DNA from: an uncultured bacterium
GTDB taxonomy: Bacteria > Cyanobacteriota > Vampirovibrionia > Gastranaerophilales > Gastranaerophilaceae
Direction of reading: 5' to 3'
Assembly: GCA_902464375.1 (NCBI GenBank)
Contig: CABQIM010000031.1
Span: 1-19,059, forward strand
DNA: 19,059 bases
A program made the position numbers and the translations under genes. Under the pieces are notes generated by a model. It did not search any database. It saw only the letters and a list, made by a program, of their open reading frames with translations, and was not told the origin of the DNA. Positions 1-7,896 of the stretch are shown piece after piece (positions within the stretch are counted from its first letter, which is position 1; each line of letters starts with the position of its first letter).

Positions 1-75
1 GCGTATTTTTATTTAAAAAATTATTTTGGACACAAAAATACACATTATACCTAATCTTTAAATATGGGAGTAAAT

Positions 76-981
76 ATGAAAAAGGTTTTTATTATAGGTC
101 TTTCGTTTATGATAACAAGCATTCCCTGTTTTGCTAAAATAAAAGGTAATATTTTTATTATAGATAATATAACTCCTATTCAAACAATCAATTCTATATA
201 TAACGAACTTTCAAAATCTAAAGTTAATAATTTAAAATTAGACGCAAAAAATAATATTGTTTTTACATCTGATGGAATCATATATTACAAAGCATATCCT
301 AATGATACAAATACAGAATTATATGTGATATCAAACACAACTAGTGCAGCAGAAACAAATCATACAATACAAAATATTTCATCAAAAACATTTCCACTAA
401 AAGATAAAGACTCTTTGAAAAAATATGAAGATGAATATTTATCTTTTGCAAAAGAAAATCATTTGAATAACAAGATTTCAAATAACAAAACAAATTCTGT
501 TGGGTATAGAGAATACAATCCATACATGGGCAATTTAAGGAATAAAGTAATTGAAAAACAAAAGATATCACAAGATAATATAGAAATAAAGAGAACTCAA
601 TTACAACCAAAATGCAAAGTAAAACATTACGCAAATGAATATGTTTATGAAATAACAAATAACACGGGAAAAGATATTATAATAAATAGTGTTGCCTCTT
701 CTGAAATCATTGGATTAAGTCAAATTGCAGCATACACAGCAATTCCGAGGGGAATGGACTTTGTTCCTATCTGGGGACTGGTATATGGTATACAGACTGA
801 TTTAGAAAAAAATAAATTTACAAGACCACATCCACTAAACGAAATAATAAAAAACAATTCAACTATGAGAGTTTTAGCTCTTTCCAAAAAAACTGATAAC
901 CCTATTGTGAATTTTAATTTCACAATAGATGATAAACAAATAAAATTCATATACGAGCCTAACAATGGAGAAAAATTATAA
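76..981 (+). CDS. Unknown secreted protein
   Basis: I do not recognise this protein. The start at 76 is preferred over an in-frame ATG at 64 because GGGAG (66-70) lies 5 nt before it, and the protein then begins directly with a Sec signal peptide (MKK, hydrophobic stretch, cleavage near PCFA-K at residue 20). The mature part of about 280 residues is Lys/Asn-rich. It has a polar middle (about 90-180) and a more hydrophobic C-terminal region (about 185-300) with features of a beta-sandwich, including ITNNTGKDIIINS and a patch IPRGMDFVPIWGLVYG. There is no lipobox and no further transmembrane segment, so it is probably periplasmic or exported. It overlaps the next gene by 1 base (TAATG), which implies co-translation with the ankyrin protein. 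Codon use is very AT-rich compared with the flagellar genes. Function is unknown. The ankyrin partner only hints at protein-protein interaction. Confidence 0.7.
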   Translation: MKKVFIIGLSFMITSIPCFAKIKGNIFIIDNITPIQTINSIYNELSKSKVNNLKLDAKNNIVFTSDGIIYYKAYPNDTNTELYVISNTTSAAETNHTIQNISSKTFPLKDKDSLKKYEDEYLSFAKENHLNNKISNNKTNSVGYREYNPYMGNLRNKVIEKQKISQDNIEIKRTQLQPKCKVKHYANEYVYEITNNTGKDIIINSVASSEIIGLSQIAAYTAIPRGMDFVPIWGLVYGIQTDLEKNKFTRPHPLNEIIKNNSTMRVLALSKKTDNPIVNFNFTIDDKQIKFIYEPNNGEKL

Positions 982-1550
982 TGAAAAAAATTTTGCTTAC
1001 TTTATTAATTATTTGTTCTTTCGTTAATGTAGCTTTTACAGCAGACGAAGAAGGTGAAATGTATTATAAACGACAAATCCAAAATCAAAGATACTTATAT
1101 AACAATAGCGGACTTGTAAATGCAATCAACAGAGGAGATTCTGAAGTCGTTAAATATTTTATGCAAGCAGGATTTGACCCCAATGAAAAATTTTGCAAAG
1201 TCCCATTACTAGTATATGCAATGAAAAGCAATAACTATAAAACAATGGAAAGTCTATTGAATCACAAAGCCAATGTTAATAGTGATTGCATGGGTTTGCC
1301 AATTATTTTCCAAGCAATAAATTATAAAAATTCAGAAGCAGTCAGATTATTAATTCAATATGGTGTAGATGTAAATGCAAAATATAAAAAAGATACACCA
1401 ATAAATTATGCAATTCGCAAAAAACAGACTAAAATCGTGGAATTGTTATTAAAAGCAGGCGCAACACCTAATGAAACAACTATTAACTTAGTTAGTAAAT
1501 CAAAAGATGAATACTTAAAATATTTGTTGCAAACGAATTTAAACGAGTAG
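981..1550 (+). CDS. Sec-exported ankyrin-repeat protein
   Basis: A 189-aa protein with an N-terminal signal peptide (MKKILLTLLIICSFVNVAFT, cleavage near FTA-D) followed by about four ankyrin repeats: residues 43-69, 73-103, 104-136 and 137-166. Each shows the usual pattern of a hydrophobic helix pair followed by a GADPN-like turn, for example QAGFDPNEK, HKANVNSD, QYGVDVNAK and KAGATPNE. Ankyrin repeats are protein-binding scaffolds, and the signal peptide places this one in the periplasm. The start codon overlaps the stop of the preceding secreted protein (TAATG). GGAG at 967-970 lies 10 nt upstream, inside the preceding gene, so the two are translationally coupled. A plausible but unproven role is to bind or neutralise the upstream partner. 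A strong terminator at 1756-1788 ends the unit. Confidence 0.85.
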   Translation: MKKILLTLLIICSFVNVAFTADEEGEMYYKRQIQNQRYLYNNSGLVNAINRGDSEVVKYFMQAGFDPNEKFCKVPLLVYAMKSNNYKTMESLLNHKANVNSDCMGLPIIFQAINYKNSEAVRLLIQYGVDVNAKYKKDTPINYAIRKKQTKIVELLLKAGATPNETTINLVSKSKDEYLKYLLQTNLNE

Positions 1551-1755
1551 TAAAAGTTAATCTTACCTAAACATATTTTAGGAAAAATACATTTCCTATA
1601 TTATAGTTTGTTTTTATTATAGTTTACAAGATTTATAAAAATATTTCACATTTTGGTAAACTTTCAATATAACGGTTCTACTACCATCTTCACTGGGGTA
1701 TTTTTTATATTTAGGATAATTATATAGTCGACTTTATATAAATTATAAACAATAC

Positions 1756-1788
1756 AAAGAGTGGCGCTTAGATTAAGCGCCACTCTTT
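1756..1788. terminator. Bidirectional rho-independent terminator
   Basis: A perfect 15-bp stem (1756-1770 with 1774-1788) with a 3-nt GAT loop lies between two convergent genes. The stem begins with AAAG and ends with CTTT, so it carries an A/U tract on either strand and can stop both the ankyrin unit (+) and the porin gene (-). The remaining spacer, 1551-1755, is AT-rich with only weak short inverted repeats and no ORF that I support. Confidence 0.85.
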
Positions 1789-1810
1789 GGTTAAACATAA
1801 TTTTTGAACA

Positions 1811-3049
1811 CTATAACAATATCTGTGTACCGAGCATAACTCTGTGTGAATCTTTACCACCATCGTTATCACAGAATACATAGTTAAGAATCAATCTTAA
1901 ACCTTGACCTTTGATAAAGTAGTTCAACCCAAAAGAATATTCTCTTTTATTATTATGGTCAACATTTCTGTCCGGATCAAATTGGTCGTATCTTGCCAAT
2001 ACTTGCAATTTTTTAGTCAACATATAACCAACAGTTGTATAAAAACCACTTGCGTGCTTATCTACAGAATAGCCGACAGGGCCGTTATATCCGTTTGCTT
2101 GTGCCCATTCAAAGTTTGCCATAAAACGTTTGTATTCATATTGCACATGAGCACCAACCACACAGAAATTATTATCTCTATGTCCGGCATCCATACTACC
2201 ACCGAAAAGTAATTTACCATACTTTCCATCTGTTTTACCCAACGGCTTAATATCAACTCTACCTATAAATTCTGCCCCTGGGAAAAACTCTTGAAAATAC
2301 GTATCAGAACTATATACACCGAAATCGTAATCCATAAGGCTATAATTGCCGGAAACTCTTGCGCCGAGTTTACGAACAGTACCAAAATTTCTGGATATTT
2401 GAGAACGTGCCAAGAATGGTAATACGAATGGTCCGTATGCACCTTCCAAACCTACCGGTGGACGAGAATGACCTACTAACACTCTATGATGCGGTATTTT
2501 GTTCGTTGCTATGTACATATCCGCAAATAAGTTTTGAATAACATTTCTTGATGAAAACGGAGAAATATTAATCATTACTCTGAAATCAGCGTTATTATTT
2601 TTCAAAAATCCATCATAACCTACGTTAATAGTATTGATATCATAATGGTTTGTTGTGTGTTCGTGTTTTAAGCCATCATCATTAAACTGCAAACCAATAT
2701 CACCGTTATAACCTGCCCATAATTGAGTTCTATCCATAATAGAATCTTCATCAAACTTATGAGTAAAAACTTCCTCTAACAAATAAGTAGGTTTGTCGTA
2801 TTTATAAACCTCCAGATGATACACATCTTGAAGTTTTTCTTTCAAACTTTTTTCTTCCGGAGCTTTTTGTTCAGTAATAGAAACAGACTGAGGAACTTCA
2901 GGTGTTGTAAGTTCTTCTTCCGGTGTTTCAAGAACAACCTCTTCTAATTGCTCAACGGGTTTTGTATTATTATTCTTTTTTGCAGCCATTACAGGGGCTG
3001 ATGCTATAAATATTGTAGCCAGTATTACTAGTAAAATCTTCTTTTTCAT
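1811..3049 (-). CDS. Phosphate-selective porin O/P-like outer-membrane protein
   Basis: A 412-aa predicted outer-membrane beta-barrel of the OprO/OprP-like type. Residues 1-22 form a signal peptide (MKKKILLVILATIFIASAPVMA-A). Residues 23-75 are a low-complexity linker rich in Glu, Pro and Thr. From about residue 100 to the end there are alternating amphipathic strands with aromatic girdles and short turns. The C-terminal run LQVLARYDQFDPDRNVD... REYSFGLNYF ... LRLILNYVF is typical of this porin family, where R-Y-D ... L-N-Y-F strands recur. It lacks the SLH domain found in classical cyanobacterial porins. The transported solute cannot be read from the sequence, and the family name should not be taken as proof of phosphate selectivity. 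No good Shine-Dalgarno sequence precedes the start at 3049, and the upstream spacer is almost filled by the terminator of the preceding FNT gene. Confidence 0.8.
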   Translation of the reverse strand: MKKKILLVILATIFIASAPVMAAKKNNNTKPVEQLEEVVLETPEEELTTPEVPQSVSITEQKAPEEKSLKEKLQDVYHLEVYKYDKPTYLLEEVFTHKFDEDSIMDRTQLWAGYNGDIGLQFNDDGLKHEHTTNHYDINTINVGYDGFLKNNNADFRVMINISPFSSRNVIQNLFADMYIATNKIPHHRVLVGHSRPPVGLEGAYGPFVLPFLARSQISRNFGTVRKLGARVSGNYSLMDYDFGVYSSDTYFQEFFPGAEFIGRVDIKPLGKTDGKYGKLLFGGSMDAGHRDNNFCVVGAHVQYEYKRFMANFEWAQANGYNGPVGYSVDKHASGFYTTVGYMLTKKLQVLARYDQFDPDRNVDHNNKREYSFGLNYFIKGQGLRLILNYVFCDNDGGKDSHRVMLGTQILL

Positions 3050-3076
3050 AATTATATTCTATATTTCTTGGTGTAA

Positions 3077-3110
3077 AAAGACCAACTCTTTAATATAAGA
3101 GTTGGTCTTT
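3077..3110 (-). terminator. Rho-independent terminator of the FNT gene
   Basis: A perfect 14-bp stem (3077-3090 with 3097-3110) has a 6-nt loop TAATAT. On the minus strand it is followed by a run of T (3079-3075). It lies 12 nt after the FNT stop codon and 27 bp before the porin start, so the two genes are probably expressed largely independently. Confidence 0.85.
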
Positions 3111-3121
3111 AAAATAAATTA

Positions 3122-3991
3122 CTAATGTTGATGTCTGTGTTCTTCTCTTAAATAAGCAGTCCAGAATAAAAGAACTACGAATACAAAAGCACCAACGATG
3201 TTACCACAAGTTACAGGTAACAAGTTATGTAAGAAGAAACCTTTCCAAGTCATTGTTGCTAATTGGTCCGGAGTCATACCAGAAGCTGCAACGATTGAAG
3301 GGAAGTGTTTCATCAATAAACCGTTTGGAATAAAGAACATATTTGCAACACTGTGTTCATAACCTGATGCAACGAATGTCATAATTGGGAAGAATATTGC
3401 AAAAATCTTACCAATTACACGTTTAGAAGTTGAAGCCATGAAAATAGCCAAACAAACTAACCAGTTACAAAGAATACCTCTAAAGAATGCTTCACCAAAA
3501 GTTAAATTAATTTTTGAAAAAGCAGTTTGCATAGCAGTAACACCAACTGCGTCACCGCCATTGTGTCCCATTCCTGCGCCAAAAATTAAACCTGCAACAA
3601 GGATAGAACCAACAAAGTTTGCAATATAAACAATTGTCCAGCTTCTTAATAATTTAAGAAGACTAACTTTCTTTTCTAATACTGCAAATGTCATCATTAC
3701 ATTACCGGTAAATAATTCTGCACCAGTAAGAGCAACAATCATCAAACCTGTAGCGAATGTCATAGCTCCAATTAACTTTGTGAAGCCCCAACCCATCATT
3801 GAGTCACCGGTCATAACTGTTAATGAAACTTGAGCACCAAATGCGATAAACGCACCAGCTGCTATTGCCAAAGTAAACATTTTTGTTTTACTAAAATCAG
3901 CTTTTCCTGTCATAACGCTGTCACTAAGTTCGTGAACAGTGGCACTAGGAGTTAAGCTGTCTTGTGTAGAAACAACTTTTTCTTCTTCCAT
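3122..3991 (-). CDS. Formate/nitrite transporter family channel (FocA/NirC-like)
   Basis: An inner-membrane pentameric anion channel of the FNT family, moving formate, nitrite or a related small monovalent anion. I chose the start at 3991 (MEEEKVV, 289 aa). AGGAGA at 4001-4006 lies 9 nt upstream, while the longer in-frame start at 4039 would add an unlikely charged leader. Six hydrophobic segments are visible. FNT signatures include TGAELFTGN (89-97), ANFVGS (124-129), EHSVANMFFIP (212-222, with the central pore histidine at 213) and HNLLPVTCGNIVGA (255-268). The N-terminus is a polar cytoplasmic tail, and the C-terminus ends in a His-rich REEHRHQH. No pyruvate formate-lyase gene is adjacent, so formate is favoured only by lifestyle inference. 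It has its own terminator. Confidence 0.92.
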   Translation of the reverse strand: MEEEKVVSTQDSLTPSATVHELSDSVMTGKADFSKTKMFTLAIAAGAFIAFGAQVSLTVMTGDSMMGWGFTKLIGAMTFATGLMIVALTGAELFTGNVMMTFAVLEKKVSLLKLLRSWTIVYIANFVGSILVAGLIFGAGMGHNGGDAVGVTAMQTAFSKINLTFGEAFFRGILCNWLVCLAIFMASTSKRVIGKIFAIFFPIMTFVASGYEHSVANMFFIPNGLLMKHFPSIVAASGMTPDQLATMTWKGFFLHNLLPVTCGNIVGAFVFVVLLFWTAYLREEHRHQH

Positions 3992-4565
3992 TTTTCCTTT
4001 TCTCCTATTTATCATTCCTTCTTTTTTGTGGCAAAACAAAACACCCTAAAACCACCGATTTTATTACGGGGTTACAAATCTCAGCCTCTTACTATTTATA
4101 TTAAAAAAACTATATTGTGTTTTATAATGTTCAGCTTCTAAAAAGAAGTTTTGTACTAAATCCTTTTTGATAATATCACCTGAATGTAAAATTTCAAGTA
4201 TTAAATTTGAAGTATTTGGTGGGTACGCTACGCCTAGATTATTTCAAATTTTGTTTACTAGCACAGGCTTTACCCACACTACAATTTTAAATATAAATGA
4301 CATTGATTAAACGAATTTATATTTAAATGTAGGTCGGATTAGTAAATCCGACCTACATTTTTATATTCACACCACACTTGTAGTCCCACCAATGAGGCGG
4401 AGCCTATAGCCAATAAAACAATCTTGTAATTTTCACCAAACAGCCGCCCCAATGTCTACGTGCGTAGCACCGTAGCACAAGAAAAAAGGACATATATTAG
4501 ATGTCCTTAAAAATGGTAAGTATATTAAAATTGTAGACTATATTAATTTAATTTGTTTTGATTAC
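3992..4565. other. Gene-free region with degenerate repeats
   Basis: About 570 bp with no supportable gene. The part next to the FNT gene (to about 4140) must hold its leader and promoter, but I see no convincing -35/-10 pair. Further in are a 9-bp inverted repeat AAATTTGAA/TTCAAATTT (4203-4211, 4243-4251) and, overlapping it, GTGGGTA/TACCCAC (4219-4225, 4271-4277). A 16-bp perfect palindrome (listed separately) and an 8-bp stem AAGGACAT/ATGTCCTT (4486-4493, 4501-4508) follow. Segments around 4219-4235 and 4455-4480 share GC-richer words such as ACGCTACG and TGCGTAGCAC, unlike the AT-rich surroundings, and may be decayed repeat copies. Confidence 0.5.
4325..4360. repeat. REP-like palindrome
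   Basis: A perfect 16-bp inverted repeat (4325-4340 with 4345-4360) has loop AGTA and core TGTAGGTCGGATT. It is not adjacent to a gene end (about 245 bp from flgL, 330 bp from FNT) and has only a weak T tract, so it fits a dispersed extragenic palindrome better than a terminator. Words of this type (GTAGG..GGATT..) are common in extragenic palindromes of several phyla. Copy number in this genome is unknown. Confidence 0.55.
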
Positions 4566-4599
4566 ATCTTGCACTCTTCATCCGTGAAGAGTGCAAGAT
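4566..4599 (-). terminator. Terminator of the flagellar operon
   Basis: A perfect 15-bp stem (4566-4580 with 4585-4599) has a stable TCCG loop and starts 4 nt after the flgL stop codon. The stem is strong, but the minus-strand T tract after it is poor (GTAATCAAAAC), while the + strand has TTTT. It may therefore serve as a 3'-end-protecting stem as well as a terminator. Confidence 0.7.
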
Positions 4600-4603
4600 T
4601 TTA

Positions 4604-5692
4604 TTACATATAATTCAACAAACTCATATTCATAGAGGCAGAAGTCACTTGCATACTTGCTTGATATGCATATTGAGCCTGCATCCAGTTTGTAATTGCT
4701 GTTGTCAAATCAACATCCTTAAGATTTGATAAATAAGCTGTTAAGTTTTCATTATTAGTTTCCAGAGTTGAAGAAGTCATCTCTAAACGGTTGTAAACGC
4801 CGCCGAATTTGGTCTGCTCTGTAGTGATTGTTGAAAGAGAATCTTTGAACATATCCAGAGTTGAATTCATTTCGGCATAACCAGCTTCTGTATCACCATC
4901 AAGAACTTTTTGGATAGAATTACTTAATTTTTTTAATGCACCCATTACTCCGGCATAATCTTCTTTAGCTTTTAAATCACCAACATCACCATTATAAGCT
5001 GTACCGTTTTCGTACTCATAAGTTTTAGCACCTGCAGCATCAATTTTTTCAACTACAGTTTTTCCATCGACATCAGTAAATAAATTATTACCATTCGCAT
5101 CTTGCCCTTGAGCTTTATAATATCCAAACACTCTGTCACCTGTAGTATTAATAACTTCAAATACTCCATCAGCAACTTCCGTTTGTCTTATATAATCCTT
5201 GTTTGAATATGGTGTTCCGTTATAAATAATGTCACCGTTAGCGTCCATCGTATATGGAACAGTTTTTGTATTAGCACCACTAAATATATAATTGTCATCA
5301 TATTCTGTGTTAGCTAAATCGACCATTGTTTTGGTAATTTCATCAATTTCAACTTTTAAAGCTTTTAATGAAGTATCACTATATGTTTGGTTATTAGCTT
5401 GAGTAGCTTTGTTCCAAGCATTAGATAGGTAACCATTAGCTAAATCCATCAAATCATCTAAAGCACTTAATTCAGTTTTGGCTAACTCAACATTAGATGA
5501 AAAAGTATCCATTTGCCCAAGTTGTCTATTTGTATTTAAAACATTGACTGTTGCAATCGGATCATCAGTAATACTTGTAAGTTTGCTACCTGATGCTAAT
5601 TGTTTAGTTAATTTATTATAGTTGCTAAGCTGTTTTTGCATATCAGCAACTAATTGAGAGTATTTCCCACTTGTAGAAATTCTATTTACCAT
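4604..5692 (-). CDS. flgL: Flagellar hook-associated protein 3 (hook-filament junction)
   Basis: FlgL forms, with FlgK, the junction between the hook and the flagellin filament outside the cell. It leaves the cell through the flagellar type III apparatus, and accordingly has no Sec signal. The N-terminus MVNRISTSGKYSQLVADM ... LSNYNKLTKQLASGSKLTSITDDP is the flagellin-like D0/D1 helix typical of FlgL. The C-terminus (TAITNWMQAQYAYQASMQVT) is the partner helix. The middle (about 150-250) is a variable, Asp/Gly-rich exposed domain that makes the protein somewhat longer (362 aa) than the enterobacterial form. There is no cysteine, as usual for axial proteins. GGGAGG (5701-5706) sits inside the last codons of flgK, 8 nt before the start, and the genes are 5 nt apart, so expression is coupled. 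It is the last gene of the operon. Confidence 0.95.
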   Translation of the reverse strand: MVNRISTSGKYSQLVADMQKQLSNYNKLTKQLASGSKLTSITDDPIATVNVLNTNRQLGQMDTFSSNVELAKTELSALDDLMDLANGYLSNAWNKATQANNQTYSDTSLKALKVEIDEITKTMVDLANTEYDDNYIFSGANTKTVPYTMDANGDIIYNGTPYSNKDYIRQTEVADGVFEVINTTGDRVFGYYKAQGQDANGNNLFTDVDGKTVVEKIDAAGAKTYEYENGTAYNGDVGDLKAKEDYAGVMGALKKLSNSIQKVLDGDTEAGYAEMNSTLDMFKDSLSTITTEQTKFGGVYNRLEMTSSTLETNNENLTAYLSNLKDVDLTTAITNWMQAQYAYQASMQVTSASMNMSLLNYM

Positions 5693-5697
5693 CTAAA

Positions 5698-7305
5698 TTA
5701 ACCTCCCAAACTCATCAAAATATCAAGACAACTGTTACAAGTATTGAAAACTTGAGCTGCAGCTTTATACGCAGATTGGTATTTTACTAAATCCACCAAT
5801 TCTTCATTCAAATCAACACCGGTTGCATCTTTAATTTTGCTTTCAATAGATTGAACCAATTGGTCTTGAGTATCAGCCAATGATTTGATGTTGCTTCCTG
5901 CTGCCGCAACTTTACCGACAAGATTAGTATAAAAATCATCAATTGAATTACCGTCAAGCTCTGTCAACTTTTCGTTTCTTGTTGCAAGCATACTCTCTAC
6001 ATTCAGAGCATTACCAACGGCATTTTCATCAAAATTATTCAAGTCTGCAAAATATGCACAAGAAATTTTCCAACATCCGTCATCTCCTAACAAATCAGAA
6101 TTAATCTGGATATTCCCCGCAGTAATCCCTGTTGCCGTTTTTCCGTCAAGTCCAACAAATATTAAGTTATCCGCCGTTGTTGCTTGTAATTTACCCGTAT
6201 CATTAGGATTAATGCAATATGCACCGTTTCTTGTATTCAAGTCATTAAATACTTTTGCAATTGATGCCGCTAATTTATCCAAACCATTCATAACAGTACC
6301 GGCATTAATACCATTTGCACCATCACCATTATCCGTTGCAAAGTGAAGAAGACCACCTAAAGTTCCGGATGTAATTATTGAATTTGCATTACCTTCTACA
6401 ACTTCATTTGTTGTAGGATTAACAATACTGATTACAGCATTTTCGCCATCCCAATCATCAGGATAATTTATTGGAGGATTTTGAGCATCACAATAAGCTT
6501 TTGCTGTTTGGATATCAAATTTCCCTGTAACTTCTGCGCACCTTACAACCGCATTACCGCCAACATAAACATTAACAGCACCGTTATGTTTTTCTTCTAC
6601 AGTGATATTTGTAAATTGTGACAACTCGTTCAAAATTAAATCACGTTTATCAAGAAGGTTGTTAGCTTCAAGAGTTCCGGTTTGAGTTGTAATCAAAGCT
6701 TTGTTTACGCTAGCCAATTCTTCCAACTTATTGTTTAAATTTTGATATTGAACATAAATTTTTGAATTCTTTAAACTTGTTTCAGACTCGCCATCGCCTA
6801 ATGCTTGAGTAGTATTTTCTTGCAGCTGTTTGTATTTAGAATTCATTATTGAAGTCAATGTTTTTGCATTTTCAATAAAATTTGTTCTGGCAGTAGAACT
6901 TGCAGGATATTTATTTAAGTTGTTAACAGCTTCGTAAAATGCTGAAAGCTGATTGTCAATTCCGGTACCTTCCAAGTCATTCAAAATATTAGACAAATCT
7001 CCCAAGCCATCCAATTGGGCTTGCAATTTGCTTTGTTCGGAAAGTTGTATGCGGTAATAATTATTAAGATACTCGTCATTATAACGCATTATGTTAGCAA
7101 TTTTCACACCGCCATTTGCATGAACTTGATTATTTGGATTATCACCAATTGCACCGGCAATATTTCTTGTCGCTAAATTTGTACGTTGCTTATGATAACC
7201 TTCTGTATTCATATTGGCTACGTTATGTGACACAACACTAATTGCTTTCTCATTTACAGAAAGCGTGTTTGCCGTCATATTTAGTGATGAAAGTAAGCTA
7301 ACCAT
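5698..7305 (-). CDS. flgK: Flagellar hook-associated protein 1
   Basis: FlgK (535 aa) is the first junction protein on the distal end of the hook. N-terminal residues 1-50 (LLSSLNMTANTLSVNEKAIS, then SHNVANMNTEGYHKQR) carry the conserved flagellar rod/hook motif with NVANMNT. Residues 50-220 are coiled-coil-like D1 helices, 230-440 are the variable outer domain, and the C-terminus (LVDLVKYQSAYKAAAQVFNTC) is the conserved FlgK/FlgE-type D0 helix. GAGGT just before ATATTT-like spacing to the 7305 start supports that codon. Unusually for an extracellular axial protein it has seven cysteines, including a CxxC (CNSC) near the C-terminus and GCWKISC in the outer domain. The 77-bp spacer to flgN holds a small hairpin (7334-7340 with 7348-7354). 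Substrate of FlgN, encoded just upstream. Confidence 0.95.
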   Translation of the reverse strand: MVSLLSSLNMTANTLSVNEKAISVVSHNVANMNTEGYHKQRTNLATRNIAGAIGDNPNNQVHANGGVKIANIMRYNDEYLNNYYRIQLSEQSKLQAQLDGLGDLSNILNDLEGTGIDNQLSAFYEAVNNLNKYPASSTARTNFIENAKTLTSIMNSKYKQLQENTTQALGDGESETSLKNSKIYVQYQNLNNKLEELASVNKALITTQTGTLEANNLLDKRDLILNELSQFTNITVEEKHNGAVNVYVGGNAVVRCAEVTGKFDIQTAKAYCDAQNPPINYPDDWDGENAVISIVNPTTNEVVEGNANSIITSGTLGGLLHFATDNGDGANGINAGTVMNGLDKLAASIAKVFNDLNTRNGAYCINPNDTGKLQATTADNLIFVGLDGKTATGITAGNIQINSDLLGDDGCWKISCAYFADLNNFDENAVGNALNVESMLATRNEKLTELDGNSIDDFYTNLVGKVAAAGSNIKSLADTQDQLVQSIESKIKDATGVDLNEELVDLVKYQSAYKAAAQVFNTCNSCLDILMSLGG

Positions 7306-7382
7306 TATTTACCTCAACTTTACTGCTTGGCTCTGGTATTTTTTAAGAATACCAAAACTTTCCATCGGAGCCGTAGCACCGC

Positions 7383-7880
7383 TTAGATTTCTTCGTTTAC
7401 TGTCCACACGTCATAATCGTGTGAATCTGTTTTACCTGCTCCATTATAATTACATCCTTGAGGAGCAAACGCATCAATAACTGTTTCCAACATCTTGTTG
7501 GTCATTATGATACCATGTTTTATTAATTCCACATTTTGCTGATTTAATAACGCTAACTCTCGAAAATCGTTACAAATCTTTACTTTTCTTTCTTTCAAAG
7601 GTTCAACAAAATCCGGAGCTTCATTAGCTGCAAGTTCAATAAAACCGGACATATTAGTATCTTCACCTTTCATTGAAATTGCAAGATTTTTTCTTTCGTT
7701 TTCCAGCTTTAGAATCTGATTATTAGCTGCAATGATTTTATTATCAGTTACACCTAAGTCATCTGGTTTTGCACTCTTCAATAACTCACGCTTTTCTTCA
7801 AAAAGAGCTTTCAATTTTGAATTAGCCTTGATTATTTTATCCAGAACTTCTATTAAATTTTGAAATAATTTTCTATCCAT
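7383..7880 (-). CDS. flgN: FlgN-type flagellar export chaperone
   Basis: A 165-aa, largely helical cytoplasmic protein placed directly upstream of flgK-flgL, which is the standard position of the chaperone that binds the C-termini of FlgK and FlgL and delivers them to the export gate. Residues 1-70 form a long heptad-rich helix (LIEVLDKIIKANSKLKALFEEKREL). Residues 70-140 form further helices ending in LLNQQNVELIKHGIIMTNKML, the pattern FlgN proteins show before their disordered C-terminal tail. The tail here contains GCNYNGAGK. The start at 7880 lies 16 bp after the flgH stop, and the ribosome-binding site is weak (ACGGTAA). Assignment rests on fold pattern plus position, since FlgN sequences are poorly conserved. 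Confidence 0.85.
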   Translation of the reverse strand: MDRKLFQNLIEVLDKIIKANSKLKALFEEKRELLKSAKPDDLGVTDNKIIAANNQILKLENERKNLAISMKGEDTNMSGFIELAANEAPDFVEPLKERKVKICNDFRELALLNQQNVELIKHGIIMTNKMLETVIDAFAPQGCNYNGAGKTDSHDYDVWTVNEEI

Positions 7881-7896
7881 ATTATTTTACCGTGAA

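Noticed and set aside
4060..4100. CTGAGA followed by ACCCC on the minus strand upstream of the FNT gene, reminiscent of a TPP riboswitch
   Set aside because: The rest of the THI box (GGGGTGC before it, GAACCTGATC after it) is missing and the downstream gene is not thiamine-related.
7334..7354. Small hairpin TGGTATT/AATACCA in the flgN-flgK spacer considered as an attenuator
   Set aside because: The stem is only 7 bp of AT-rich sequence with no T tract on the minus strand; too weak to call.
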